64,000 nt of DNA from Bacteroidota bacterium. Lineage in GTDB: Bacteria; Bacteroidota; Bacteroidia; Cytophagales; Cyclobacteriaceae. The stretch spans positions 28,404 through 92,403 of the forward strand of contig JAFEAL010000011.1 in the NCBI GenBank assembly GCA_018266435.1, in the 5' to 3' direction. Position numbers and translations under genes: made by a program. Numbering within the stretch: position 1 is the first letter of the stretch; the number at the start of each line of letters is the position of its first letter. The notes under the pieces are model-generated. The model was not told the origin of the DNA, did not search any database, and saw nothing but the letters and a program-made list of their open reading frames with translations. Shown here in pieces: positions 1-9,492 of the stretch.

Positions 1-2
1 CT

Positions 3-572
3 ACTCTTGCCGGTGAGTTGAATTACTTGACCAAATCATTTACCAATCAATTCAATTCGTTATCACCTAATGGTATTTCATACGCTACTTCAACTGGAGT
101 AGAAACGCAGAACTGGATTTCGTTACCGGTTATGTTGCAATACAGGTTATTCAAAAAAAATGAGCTATCGCCCGCTACGCGATGGATGGAAAGATTAAAT
201 CCATACCTGTCATTGGGTGTAAGTGCCAGTTACTTGTTAAGTTCTAACACATCGGTAGATCTAAAACGCACGGGCAATCAATCCATCGATCTGCAGACGG
301 TTTCCCTTAGTTTGCAACGTGAAAAATTCAACCTGAGTGCATTAGCCAGTGCCGGAATAAAATCGCGTATAGCGAGTGGGTTTTTAGTGGCCGAGGTTCG
401 CTATGTGTATGGTATCTCAAAGGTTAATTCAGCCTCAACATTGTACGATAATCAGGTTTTGTTGAACAACTACAAATTAGTTGACGGTATTTTCAGTCTC
501 AATTCGCTTTTTTTCAAGGTGGGTTATGTTCAGAATTTTTTCAATCCTAAAAAGTTAAAGAGAAAGAAATGA
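3..572 (+). CDS. Outer-membrane beta-barrel protein, 5' truncated by window edge
   Basis: The frame is open to the left edge of the window, so the N-terminus and any signal peptide are missing; 189 codons remain. The visible part alternates short hydrophobic/aromatic strands with polar turns and ends in an aromatic strand plus a short basic tail, the pattern of the C-terminal part of a Bacteroidota outer-membrane barrel (PorT/OMP_b-brl type). Its stop overlaps the start of the next gene by four bases (ATGA), so the two are probably one operon. No catalytic motif is visible; outer-membrane location is inferred from the strand pattern alone. Confidence 0.65.
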   Translation, partial: TLAGELNYLTKSFTNQFNSLSPNGISYATSTGVETQNWISLPVMLQYRLFKKNELSPATRWMERLNPYLSLGVSASYLLSSNTSVDLKRTGNQSIDLQTVSLSLQREKFNLSALASAGIKSRIASGFLVAEVRYVYGISKVNSASTLYDNQVLLNNYKLVDGIFSLNSLFFKVGYVQNFFNPKKLKRKK

Positions 573-1906
573 AACTAAAATCAGGAGAGGTGAGGGTTAC
601 AAGATTCATAAAGTCTTTTGGTTTACTGATTGCACTGGTAATCGGGACGGTTCTGTTTTATTCGTGCCGTAACATGGATGGAGTAAGCCCCGATAGCCGT
701 TCTACATTTGTCTATTACTACGGAGGCATGGGCAACTATACGGCCACTTCAGCACTTCAACTATCGGATGGATATTTAGTAGTAGGCGACAGCATCTCAT
801 CTGCAAAATTCTCCATTGTGGTAATTAAGACAAACAAATCTGGCGAAAAAGTTTGGCGCAAAAAAATAGATAGTGCGGTATCTAATTCGGCCATTGTTAC
901 CCCAACTGGTTACATGATCATTGGCGACCGGATGAATGTTGACCTTACGCAAACCAACGTATCCAGACAAATCAAGAGAAAAATGAGAATCATCTCGTTG
1001 AGTGCTACGGGTGGCAAGTTAGCCGATCAAAGTTGGGGAGCCGACACTGCTACCAATTACCGGGGAAGTGCGCTGACGATGGATGCCTCAGGCAATTTGT
1101 ATAGTGTAAGTACGGTAAATCCATTGGGTTCTTCAAACTTTGCACAATATGCTTCCCATGATCCCAACACCTTATCCATTCAGTGGGTTAAATCATACAA
1201 CCAAGACGGAGGGCGCAATTATCAAAACTCCATTTCAGCTTTTACGACTAACCAGGGAGATATTATATGGGCAACATCATCAGTGGCAGCAACCAGCATT
1301 ACTACTTCTACTTCTTTTTTGCGTATTCCGGTAGGTGCTCCCAATGCTGCTTTTGTTAACGGTGCCTCGTTTGGGCAAGATGCCATTGCTAATAACAAAT
1401 ATTTTTCAGGAGTAGACATCCAGGCAACGCCTGTGGGTTACGGCATCATTGGTACTTTTCAGACTTACCAACAAGATGCTGCCAATATCTTTTTCATCCG
1501 CACTGATTTATCGGGTACACCCATACCTAAGTCGGCTATTTATTTTGACGGATACTTGTTAGCCAAACACCAGAAGCCGCTTAGCGACAGTACTGTTTCG
1601 TTGGTGCAAGACAACGGCACATGTTTAGCAGCTACAAAAGAAGGAGGATTTTTATTGGCAGGCTACACTACCTCTACCAACGATGGCAAGTGGGGCAATG
1701 GGGGCAAAGATGTTTTCCTCATTCGCATTGATCCATTTGGTAATTTTATCTGGTATAAAACATGGGGTGGTACGGGCGATGAAGTGCCGTCAACAGCCAA
1801 ACAAACATCCGATGGAGGCTTTATTATTTCTGGTACACTCACTTTGGCAGGACAAAGCTCAATGTTTTTGTTAAAGACTGATAGCAATGGTGAATTGAAA
1901 AATTAA
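569..1906 (+). CDS. Secreted lipoprotein with WGG/GG repeat segments
   Basis: 445 residues. A basic N-terminus is followed by a hydrophobic stretch and a lipobox-like LFYSC (Cys about residue 33), so the protein is probably lipidated after export. The body has repeated GG-rich segments of the type DGGF(I/L)(I/L)(S/A)G and WGGTGDE, spaced as in beta-propeller-like surface proteins common in Bacteroidota. The start overlaps the upstream barrel gene (ATGA), and the giant T9SS protein begins 25 bases after its stop, so it sits in the middle of a surface-protein operon. No enzymatic motif is seen; function unknown, possibly a surface accessory of the neighbouring barrel or T9SS cargo. Confidence 0.75.
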   Translation: MKLKSGEVRVTRFIKSFGLLIALVIGTVLFYSCRNMDGVSPDSRSTFVYYYGGMGNYTATSALQLSDGYLVVGDSISSAKFSIVVIKTNKSGEKVWRKKIDSAVSNSAIVTPTGYMIIGDRMNVDLTQTNVSRQIKRKMRIISLSATGGKLADQSWGADTATNYRGSALTMDASGNLYSVSTVNPLGSSNFAQYASHDPNTLSIQWVKSYNQDGGRNYQNSISAFTTNQGDIIWATSSVAATSITTSTSFLRIPVGAPNAAFVNGASFGQDAIANNKYFSGVDIQATPVGYGIIGTFQTYQQDAANIFFIRTDLSGTPIPKSAIYFDGYLLAKHQKPLSDSTVSLVQDNGTCLAATKEGGFLLAGYTTSTNDGKWGNGGKDVFLIRIDPFGNFIWYKTWGGTGDEVPSTAKQTSDGGFIISGTLTLAGQSSMFLLKTDSNGELKN

Positions 1907-1931
1907 TATTAGAAACTATTACGGTTAGCTT

Positions 1932-4900
1932 ATGAGGAGTTTTACTAAACCTTTCTTTTTTTATTCGCTGATATTTTTGTTGATAGCGGGAGGAGGGCTA
2001 CTGGCTCAACCCACGGTTAACACTCCAACAATTTCAGCCGTGACAACCACCTCTGCTACGCTGGGCGGTAAGATTGCCGTGGGCACAAGCATTACTGGTT
2101 ATGGCACGGCCTACAAAACAACGGCCGGTGTAGCCGCAACGGATAATTCTCTGAATGGAGGAGTTGTGCCCGATGGCAGTATTCCCTATACCTTTACACA
2201 AAACAGAACCGTTTTTACAGCAGGCACGCAATATTTTTGGGTGGCTTGGGCAACGGGCACTGGCGGTACTGGCCTGAGTGCGGAACAATCATTTTTTACC
2301 GAACCCAACCAGCCCGCAACATTTTCAATCACGGCTACCTCTACTACTAACAACCAGATTGTTTTGTCGTTTCCTGCTGCCTCTTCGTTAGTAGGAGCGG
2401 CACCGGCCACAGGCGGATATGTTTTGTTTCGTCATGCAGGCAGTGCGGCCACCGTAAGCGTTACTGATGGCAGTGCTCCACCGGCAAACGGTACGGGCGA
2501 TAAAATTGCTACCATTACCAGCATAGCTACTTCTTATACTGATGGCAGCTTGTCGGCACAAACACAGTACTATTATACCTTGGTACCTTTCGTGTGGGAC
2601 GGCTCCACCGCTACTACGTATAATTACAATACAACTTCTCCCTTATCCACCAACGGGTTTACGTTATCCAACCCACCTAGCGGGCAACCTACTTCACTTA
2701 CATCAGTTGGCGGAAGCAATACACAAATTAACTTAACGCTTAATTGGGGAGCAGTGACGGCAAATGGTTTTTTGGTTTATCAAAATACCACGGGCACCCC
2801 GGTTATTGCCGGTGGCGATTTTACGAATGGAACAACCCCGCCAGCTTCGTTGGCCGATGGCAGCACCCAGATTACATCGGTTTCTTCATTGGCTACTTCA
2901 TATAACAATACTGGGCTCACAGCCGCTACCCAATATTACTATATCGTTGTGCCATTTGGCTATGACGGCAGCAACTCAGCCACGTATAACTATAATACTA
3001 CCTCACCTAAAACCACCACAGCATACACTTTATCTAACCCAGCCAGCGGGCAGCCCACACCGTTAAATGCTACCGGCACCAGCCCGTCTCAGATCAATCT
3101 GACTTGGTCATCTGTAACGGCCACCGGTTTTTTGATTTACCGTTTGCCAGGAGGAACAGCACCCAATGTGTCAGCCATACCCAATGGTGCAGCGCCACCC
3201 GCCAGTTTGGCTGATGGAAGCACTCTTATCACCACAGCTGCAGGAGGCGCTACTGCATACAACAACACCGGCTTACCGCCTGCAACTCAATATAGTTATA
3301 CCATTGTGCCATTTACTTATGATGGCTCTCATGCCGGCACCTATAATTACCTGCTACCCTCAGCGCCAACGGCAAATGCTTACACCTATTCCAGTTCACC
3401 AAGTGGACAGCCCACCTTTTTTAGTGCTACTGCAGCAGGGTACAATCAAATTAATTTATCATGGTCTTCGGGTGTTACCTCTATAGCTGGCTTTTTGATT
3501 TACAGACTTCCTGGTAACACTTCCGTTAGCTTGACCGGGCTAAATAGCGGTAGTGCTCCACCCAGCCCGTTGGGTGATGGTAGCACGCTTATCGCTACAG
3601 TAGGTAGCGGAGCTATCTCATATTCTGATAACTCAGGACTTTCAGGTGGTACTAAATACCAGTACAAATTAGTGCCGTTTGGTTATGATGGCTCACACGC
3701 TCAAACTTATAATTTTTTGACAGCCGGAGCTAAGGCTTCAAATGCTACCACATTTTCTAATAACTCGACAATCACATATGTTTCATCGACAAGTCCAGTT
3801 TCAATAGCTTACATTGATTATTCGGCAGTAGGAGCGCCAATTGATAATACAAACAGTGTGCGCCTTGGGCAATTCAATGTAAATGATTTGGGCGGTGACG
3901 GGCAACCCACAACTCTTTCATCAGTAACGATCAGCATTGCCAACAATGCTAACGTAGCCGAGATTGCTATTTTTGATAGTGGTCAAAATAATGTAGGGCA
4001 AGTAACTAATCCGGGCAGCAGCGCAACATTTAACGGACTTAGCACCATCTCTGCTGCTGATGGAAGTTTCGACTATTTCGAAATTTGGGCTACGTTTCAA
4101 AACACGGTAACCGACCAGCAAAAAATAAAGATAGATATTACCGGAGTAACTGTTGCAGTACCAAGTTCGGGAATCTCCTCTTTTTCAGTATCAACCCCTA
4201 TCTCTGCTAATAAAATTCAGGTTACGGCTACACAATTGGCCATGACCACCGGATCAACCAATGTTAATGTAAGCGCTAATTTTGGGCCGGTTACGGTTTC
4301 AGCCGTAGATGCGTTTGGCAATGTGCAGATCAGCAGAACCGATTCTGTAAAATTAAAACTTTCGCCTGCCACTACGTTGTCACTCATTCCGTTATCCACC
4401 TATAACGAACAACAAATGACCAATGGTACGGTAACCTGGTCATCGGCCAAGATTAATTTGGCAGGCACGTATACGCTACAGGCAAAAAAGAGCCCCACCG
4501 TTCCCAATCCTCTTACACCAGCCGGAACGAGTATTACGGTACACAGTGCAGGAGTAACAGTTACTCCGGGAACATTAGCCAACTCGCCTCTTTGCTCCAA
4601 TGGAGATTATCAAAATATATCAGCTATTACCATTACCGAAAGCGACCCTTCTGATTTTGCTGTGGGTACAAACGTAAGTTTCTCCATTATTTTACCTTCA
4701 GGGTTTTTGTTTAATAGTGCGGCATCTCCGTCTTTCGTGACTGCGGGCAATCCTGGGCCGGCAAGTGATTTTACAGGTTCTCCGGGATATACTTATTCGG
4801 CAGATAAAACAACTGTAACGTTTACCTACACGGTGGGCTCGGTTGTAAATAAAGATAAAATTACAATTAGTGGGTTACAGGTTAACTACACCGGCTCTAC

Positions 4901-7900
4901 ATTTCCCTTTAGCGGAAACATGGTAAGGCTTGGTGGTACAGCAGTGCAACAAGGAAATGCAACTACAGATGGCAAAATTTATTGCGTTATGAGCGCGGCA
5001 CAATCAGCTACTGTTGTGGATTTTAATGTGCAGACGGTGCCTGGGCAAGCTACTGTTACCCCAGGCCAGACAAGGTTTCAGGTAGGTATAACAAGCGTGC
5101 AGCTATTGGGGAATCCATCAGGGGGGTCTTTTTCAGGACCAGGTGTTTCACCCAATGCTACGTATGGATACATTTTTTCACCCTCATCAGTTGGTGTTAG
5201 TACCGGAAATCAGATTGTTTATACTTACAAAGAAACTACGGGGCAGCATTGTAATGTAACCACTACTAAATCATTTGATGTGTACGCATCTGTAATTCAG
5301 AATTTGCAACTATCTTATTGTACCAATGCCACCCCATCGACTGGCTTAACTGTAGTACAGGCTGATGTAGATAATCAATTTCCACCCGCTAATAGTTATT
5401 CAAGATACGATCTTGTCTATTATGCAGGAAATTCATGCTCTGGGTTGGGGTGTACCTATGCATACAGTTCTACCTATATAGGTTACACTACAATATATTC
5501 TACATATACAAGTAGTTATAATCTTTTAGGCACTACCACACTTGCTCAAACTCAAAGCTATACCTATACCTACAATTGGAACGGTTCCTATTATGCGTAT
5601 GCCGGGTATACTTATTCATCAAATAAAATAGCCAACGCAGGCAGTGTAACCACTTTTGATCCATCACAATCATACTATAGATCAGCTTATTCTTCTGGAG
5701 TTATAGTTTATTACAGGGCAATAGATAACGCCACATCAACCATAGTTACCGTAGGAGGAGGCCAGTTTGTTCCACTAGTTGATCCTCCTGCAGTTAGTTT
5801 TTCATTGCCCAAGTTAAATTTTTGTGCGAATGAGGCCTCTGTCAATCTTGTAGGGAACCCTCTACAAAATAGTGCGGTTACTGATAAATTTTCCTCTACA
5901 GGTGGAGGTATTCCTCCCAATGTGGGTAATACGTGGACGTTTACCCCATCTTTGGTTACCCAACTGGGTACCCCGTTTAATATCAGGTATGATTATACAG
6001 ATCCTTATTCTGGTTGCTCAAATTATGCTATTCAATCGGTCACAGTTTTTTCTTTGCCATCTCAAGTGCAAAGCACCGAGTTAAATGGAACAGGCAGCCC
6101 GCCCACCCTTATTACTTGTGTGGGTAACCCGGCTGTTACTTTTACGGCCAATGCTCCCTCAACTAAATACAACTGGTACAACAGTTCTATCATAAATCCA
6201 GCAAACTTTATTCAATCGGGTAATAATTTTACGCCTACAACAAGTACGGCAACTGCAGGCAGCACGGATTATTTTGTCACTAAAGTGCTCTACTCATCAC
6301 CTACCTTTGCAGGTTGTGAAAGTACAACTGCTACCAACGTAAGAATGACTGTGCAGGCAGGGCCTACTCTTACCCTTAGCACGTCTGCTGAACAAATTTG
6401 CTTTGGCTCTAATGTTGACATCAAACAATCAACCATAGGTGCGGTATTGACCAATGCAACTACCGCCACGTGGTCAACCGTAGGAGCCGGACAGTTTTTG
6501 GATGGGTCAGGCAACCCATCAACTACTTTAGGCTCATCGGGCACCTCGACAACTTTGTACAAACCTTTAGGCACAGACCTACCCGTTTCACCAGGCATTA
6601 ATCCTACAACTGTTATTTTAAAACTAACCACAGACAACCTTTCCGCCCCATCGTGTCTTCCAGCTACACAGAATTTTACAGTAACGATTTATCCTGCACC
6701 TGTGGCACCACAGTTTACAATACCTTCGCAGGCTGCTATACCTAGTGGGTTATTTGAGTTTTGCGATAGTGATATTTCTAATCACAGCCAATTGCAAGTT
6801 ACAGGTTCGGGTACTGGCACTATAACATATTATAGTGATGCTGCACTGACTAATGTATTGGATTCAGGTGGAGACCCCCGTACCTATAGTTATGGATTTA
6901 ATCCTGGGGTAAGCAGATTGGTTCCTATTTATGCTACTCAGACTATTAATGGTTGCAAAAGCACACCAACATCATTAACGTTTAGATTAGACCCACTTCC
7001 CCAACCAGCGTTTTCAGTAAACCAGTTTTGTCAGGGTATGCCAACTCAATTTTCAGATACTACGCATGTTCCAACCGGTGCAACGACTTACGCATTAAGT
7101 TCATGGGATTGGGATTTTAATGAAATTGTTAATGGTATTAAAGGCATTGGGGTAGGAAAAAATATTTCGTATAAGTATAATAGTATTGGTATTTTTCTAC
7201 CTACAGTTACAATTACTTCCAATGCCATAGATACCGGGTATCCGTGCACCGCTACTTCTAGTCCAAAAACAATAGAGATAGGGCCGGTACCTCAAACTGA
7301 TTTTACGGTTACTAATCAGTGTTTTAATGATAATACGGTTTTTAATTATTCGTCTGGCACCTTGTTTGATAAATCCACAGCTGGTAAAACTCTGGCTACC
7401 TGGAGCTGGGTTTTTGATACGGCCAACCCAGGCACAACCAGTGTAACCCAAACTTCACCTATACCTCCGGGTATCCCGGTAATACCGGCCGTACCTACTT
7501 TCCAATATGGTAGTCCGGGGCTTTACAATGCCCAACTCACGTTAACTTCCGGGTTGGGTTGCCAAAACAGTATCACTAAATCGGTTTATGTGTTGCCGCT
7601 GATCAAATTCAATACAAGCAATTTGTTTAGTTACAATGAGAGTTTTGAAGACAACACGAATACACCCACTAATAATCAAAGTGCTAATTATGGTGCATGG
7701 GCTACAGAGCTTTTTTCAGTAGGCACTAATCCGGCAACTTCTACCAGTTGGAATTTACTTTCACCCAATGGCCCTATCATTAATTCTGCTAGTAATGGTA
7801 CTAAAGCTTGGGTGGCTGGACTCTTACCAACGGCCAATAATGGACTGACCAATACCTACAACAGCAATGAAACCTCAGTATTGAATAGCCCTTGTTTTGA

Positions 7901-9338
7901 TATTTCAACCCTTACCAAGCCTATTATTTCATTTGATTACTTAGCCGATCTATGGAATAGAAACGATGGTGTGTATGTGCAATCGTCTGTGGATGGGGGT
8001 GTAAGTTGGCAGACCTTTGGCCAGCGCAGCAAGGGCATCAGTTGGTATAATGACGGTAACATAGTGGGGCTTTCGGGTAGCGGAAATTTAGGGCAACCCG
8101 TTGGTCAGATCGGGTGGGATGACCCTAACAGCGGAAACGGCCAATCTAATCCGTGGAGTAAGGCCTATTACACATTAAGTAATTTATCTACAGCACAACC
8201 TATACGGTTCAGGTTTTATCTGGGTACGCAGGGAAATATTGACCAAACCACCGTGACCGGTTCTACTTATGTTAGGCCGCCCTACAATGGATACGGATTG
8301 GATAATGTGACCATACAAAACAGCAACCGAACTGTTTTGGCTGAATACTTTACTAATCAAACAGCGTCAGCTAGGGAGAGCACGCCTCATGCCTCGGATA
8401 ACAATTTTCAGAATTTTGAGCCCAATGCCACCAAACAGTCACTTGTTAAAATACAATACCATACTTCTTTTGGCGGTGCCGATGATATTTTCTCGCAAAA
8501 CCAACAAGATAATTCTGCTCGTGCAGCATTTTATGGAATAACCGGGACGTCATCATTTAAAGGGTTTATTGATGGATGGAGTGATCCGTCAGGGTTTAAT
8601 GGAAATATAGCACCTTCTGTTTCACCACCGCCACTAACCAATTCAGAGAATTATTATGAGCGGGAGTTATTGATTCCTTCACCGGTTACCTTATCACTTA
8701 GTACTGGTCGATCAACCAATAACGACAGTTTAACAGTTGATGTCAACGTAACCGTGGGGGCGCAGGCTTTAGCCACTGCAGGGCATCAATACGTGGTGCA
8801 ACTCGCAATTGTTCAAGACATGAGCGGAACCGGAGTCGGTCCTTTTAACATGAAAAAACTTCTGCCCAATGCATCGGGCAGGGCACTGACTATCTCAGCT
8901 ATTAACTCCTCTCAAACTTTGCATTATGCGTTTACTACAACTGCGGCTGACAGCAGCAATATATACGCATCGTCTTTTGTGCAAGACATAATAACACAAC
9001 CTACGGGTTCACTTAACGTACTGCAGGCTGCAACCCAGCGAATATCTACCAGTTCATTGATAGTGATCACCGATGTGAAATCCATTCTGGATAATGCACG
9101 GGTTTATCCCAATCCATCGGATCAGGAATTTACCATAGTGTTGCCTGTGGGTGCATCACAGCCACTGCAGGTTAGCCTCATCAACCAACTTGGGCAGGTT
9201 GCGCAAGCTACCTCATTTGGCGAAGGGGAGCAGACTAAAACTGTAAGCACACATGGCCTTTCAGATGGCGTGTACATATTACAGGTAGGAGGGGGTACAG
9301 CCGGTGTGCGGACTAAGGTAATTGTACTACACAAGTAA
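1932..9338 (+). CDS. Giant T9SS-secreted multidomain surface protein (Fn3-like, PKD, Omp28-like, sorting domain)
   Basis: 2468 residues. Visible in order: signal peptide (1-25, ending LLAQ); about four fibronectin-III-like repeats (roughly 126-613) sharing SGQPT and TYNY motifs; a long Ser/Thr-rich beta region with a tyrosine-rich segment (about 1155-1261); two PKD-like domains (about 1686-1770 and 1786-1890, with WDWDF and WSWVFD); a jelly-roll-like segment starting SFED (about 1900-2130); an Omp28-like segment starting VLAEYFTNQ (about 2134-2360); and a C-terminal sorting domain beginning VYPNPS and ending GVYILQV...KVIVLHK. The sorting domain predicts passage through the type IX secretion system and surface anchoring or release. 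The domain mix suggests adhesion or binding rather than catalysis. A strong terminator follows directly. Confidence 0.88.
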   Translation: MRSFTKPFFFYSLIFLLIAGGGLLAQPTVNTPTISAVTTTSATLGGKIAVGTSITGYGTAYKTTAGVAATDNSLNGGVVPDGSIPYTFTQNRTVFTAGTQYFWVAWATGTGGTGLSAEQSFFTEPNQPATFSITATSTTNNQIVLSFPAASSLVGAAPATGGYVLFRHAGSAATVSVTDGSAPPANGTGDKIATITSIATSYTDGSLSAQTQYYYTLVPFVWDGSTATTYNYNTTSPLSTNGFTLSNPPSGQPTSLTSVGGSNTQINLTLNWGAVTANGFLVYQNTTGTPVIAGGDFTNGTTPPASLADGSTQITSVSSLATSYNNTGLTAATQYYYIVVPFGYDGSNSATYNYNTTSPKTTTAYTLSNPASGQPTPLNATGTSPSQINLTWSSVTATGFLIYRLPGGTAPNVSAIPNGAAPPASLADGSTLITTAAGGATAYNNTGLPPATQYSYTIVPFTYDGSHAGTYNYLLPSAPTANAYTYSSSPSGQPTFFSATAAGYNQINLSWSSGVTSIAGFLIYRLPGNTSVSLTGLNSGSAPPSPLGDGSTLIATVGSGAISYSDNSGLSGGTKYQYKLVPFGYDGSHAQTYNFLTAGAKASNATTFSNNSTITYVSSTSPVSIAYIDYSAVGAPIDNTNSVRLGQFNVNDLGGDGQPTTLSSVTISIANNANVAEIAIFDSGQNNVGQVTNPGSSATFNGLSTISAADGSFDYFEIWATFQNTVTDQQKIKIDITGVTVAVPSSGISSFSVSTPISANKIQVTATQLAMTTGSTNVNVSANFGPVTVSAVDAFGNVQISRTDSVKLKLSPATTLSLIPLSTYNEQQMTNGTVTWSSAKINLAGTYTLQAKKSPTVPNPLTPAGTSITVHSAGVTVTPGTLANSPLCSNGDYQNISAITITESDPSDFAVGTNVSFSIILPSGFLFNSAASPSFVTAGNPGPASDFTGSPGYTYSADKTTVTFTYTVGSVVNKDKITISGLQVNYTGSTFPFSGNMVRLGGTAVQQGNATTDGKIYCVMSAAQSATVVDFNVQTVPGQATVTPGQTRFQVGITSVQLLGNPSGGSFSGPGVSPNATYGYIFSPSSVGVSTGNQIVYTYKETTGQHCNVTTTKSFDVYASVIQNLQLSYCTNATPSTGLTVVQADVDNQFPPANSYSRYDLVYYAGNSCSGLGCTYAYSSTYIGYTTIYSTYTSSYNLLGTTTLAQTQSYTYTYNWNGSYYAYAGYTYSSNKIANAGSVTTFDPSQSYYRSAYSSGVIVYYRAIDNATSTIVTVGGGQFVPLVDPPAVSFSLPKLNFCANEASVNLVGNPLQNSAVTDKFSSTGGGIPPNVGNTWTFTPSLVTQLGTPFNIRYDYTDPYSGCSNYAIQSVTVFSLPSQVQSTELNGTGSPPTLITCVGNPAVTFTANAPSTKYNWYNSSIINPANFIQSGNNFTPTTSTATAGSTDYFVTKVLYSSPTFAGCESTTATNVRMTVQAGPTLTLSTSAEQICFGSNVDIKQSTIGAVLTNATTATWSTVGAGQFLDGSGNPSTTLGSSGTSTTLYKPLGTDLPVSPGINPTTVILKLTTDNLSAPSCLPATQNFTVTIYPAPVAPQFTIPSQAAIPSGLFEFCDSDISNHSQLQVTGSGTGTITYYSDAALTNVLDSGGDPRTYSYGFNPGVSRLVPIYATQTINGCKSTPTSLTFRLDPLPQPAFSVNQFCQGMPTQFSDTTHVPTGATTYALSSWDWDFNEIVNGIKGIGVGKNISYKYNSIGIFLPTVTITSNAIDTGYPCTATSSPKTIEIGPVPQTDFTVTNQCFNDNTVFNYSSGTLFDKSTAGKTLATWSWVFDTANPGTTSVTQTSPIPPGIPVIPAVPTFQYGSPGLYNAQLTLTSGLGCQNSITKSVYVLPLIKFNTSNLFSYNESFEDNTNTPTNNQSANYGAWATELFSVGTNPATSTSWNLLSPNGPIINSASNGTKAWVAGLLPTANNGLTNTYNSNETSVLNSPCFDISTLTKPIISFDYLADLWNRNDGVYVQSSVDGGVSWQTFGQRSKGISWYNDGNIVGLSGSGNLGQPVGQIGWDDPNSGNGQSNPWSKAYYTLSNLSTAQPIRFRFYLGTQGNIDQTTVTGSTYVRPPYNGYGLDNVTIQNSNRTVLAEYFTNQTASARESTPHASDNNFQNFEPNATKQSLVKIQYHTSFGGADDIFSQNQQDNSARAAFYGITGTSSFKGFIDGWSDPSGFNGNIAPSVSPPPLTNSENYYERELLIPSPVTLSLSTGRSTNNDSLTVDVNVTVGAQALATAGHQYVVQLAIVQDMSGTGVGPFNMKKLLPNASGRALTISAINSSQTLHYAFTTTAADSSNIYASSFVQDIITQPTGSLNVLQAATQRISTSSLIVITDVKSILDNARVYPNPSDQEFTIVLPVGASQPLQVSLINQLGQVAQATSFGEGEQTKTVSTHGLSDGVYILQVGGGTAGVRTKVIVLHK

Positions 9339-9378
9339 CGAACATACATTACATTGAGCTAACCGAATGGATATTCAA

Positions 9379-9417
9379 CAAATGGCTTTTTCATGGTGAA
9401 GAAGCCATTTGTTTTTA
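9379..9417 (+). terminator. Intrinsic terminator after the surface-protein operon
   Basis: CAAATGGCTT (9379-9388) pairs perfectly with AAGCCATTTG (9402-9411). The stem extends inward through TTC/GAA around a five-base loop with one T-G wobble. GTTTTTAAGG and further T runs follow. It lies 40 bases after the stop of the giant surface protein and before the oppositely functioning TerC gene. Confidence 0.8.
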
Positions 9418-9492
9418 AGGTATTGTTTTTTTTATGGGTAAACCTTACTTAATTTACGATCACTAAGTTAATCCAAATTGTAGTTGTTTTTT

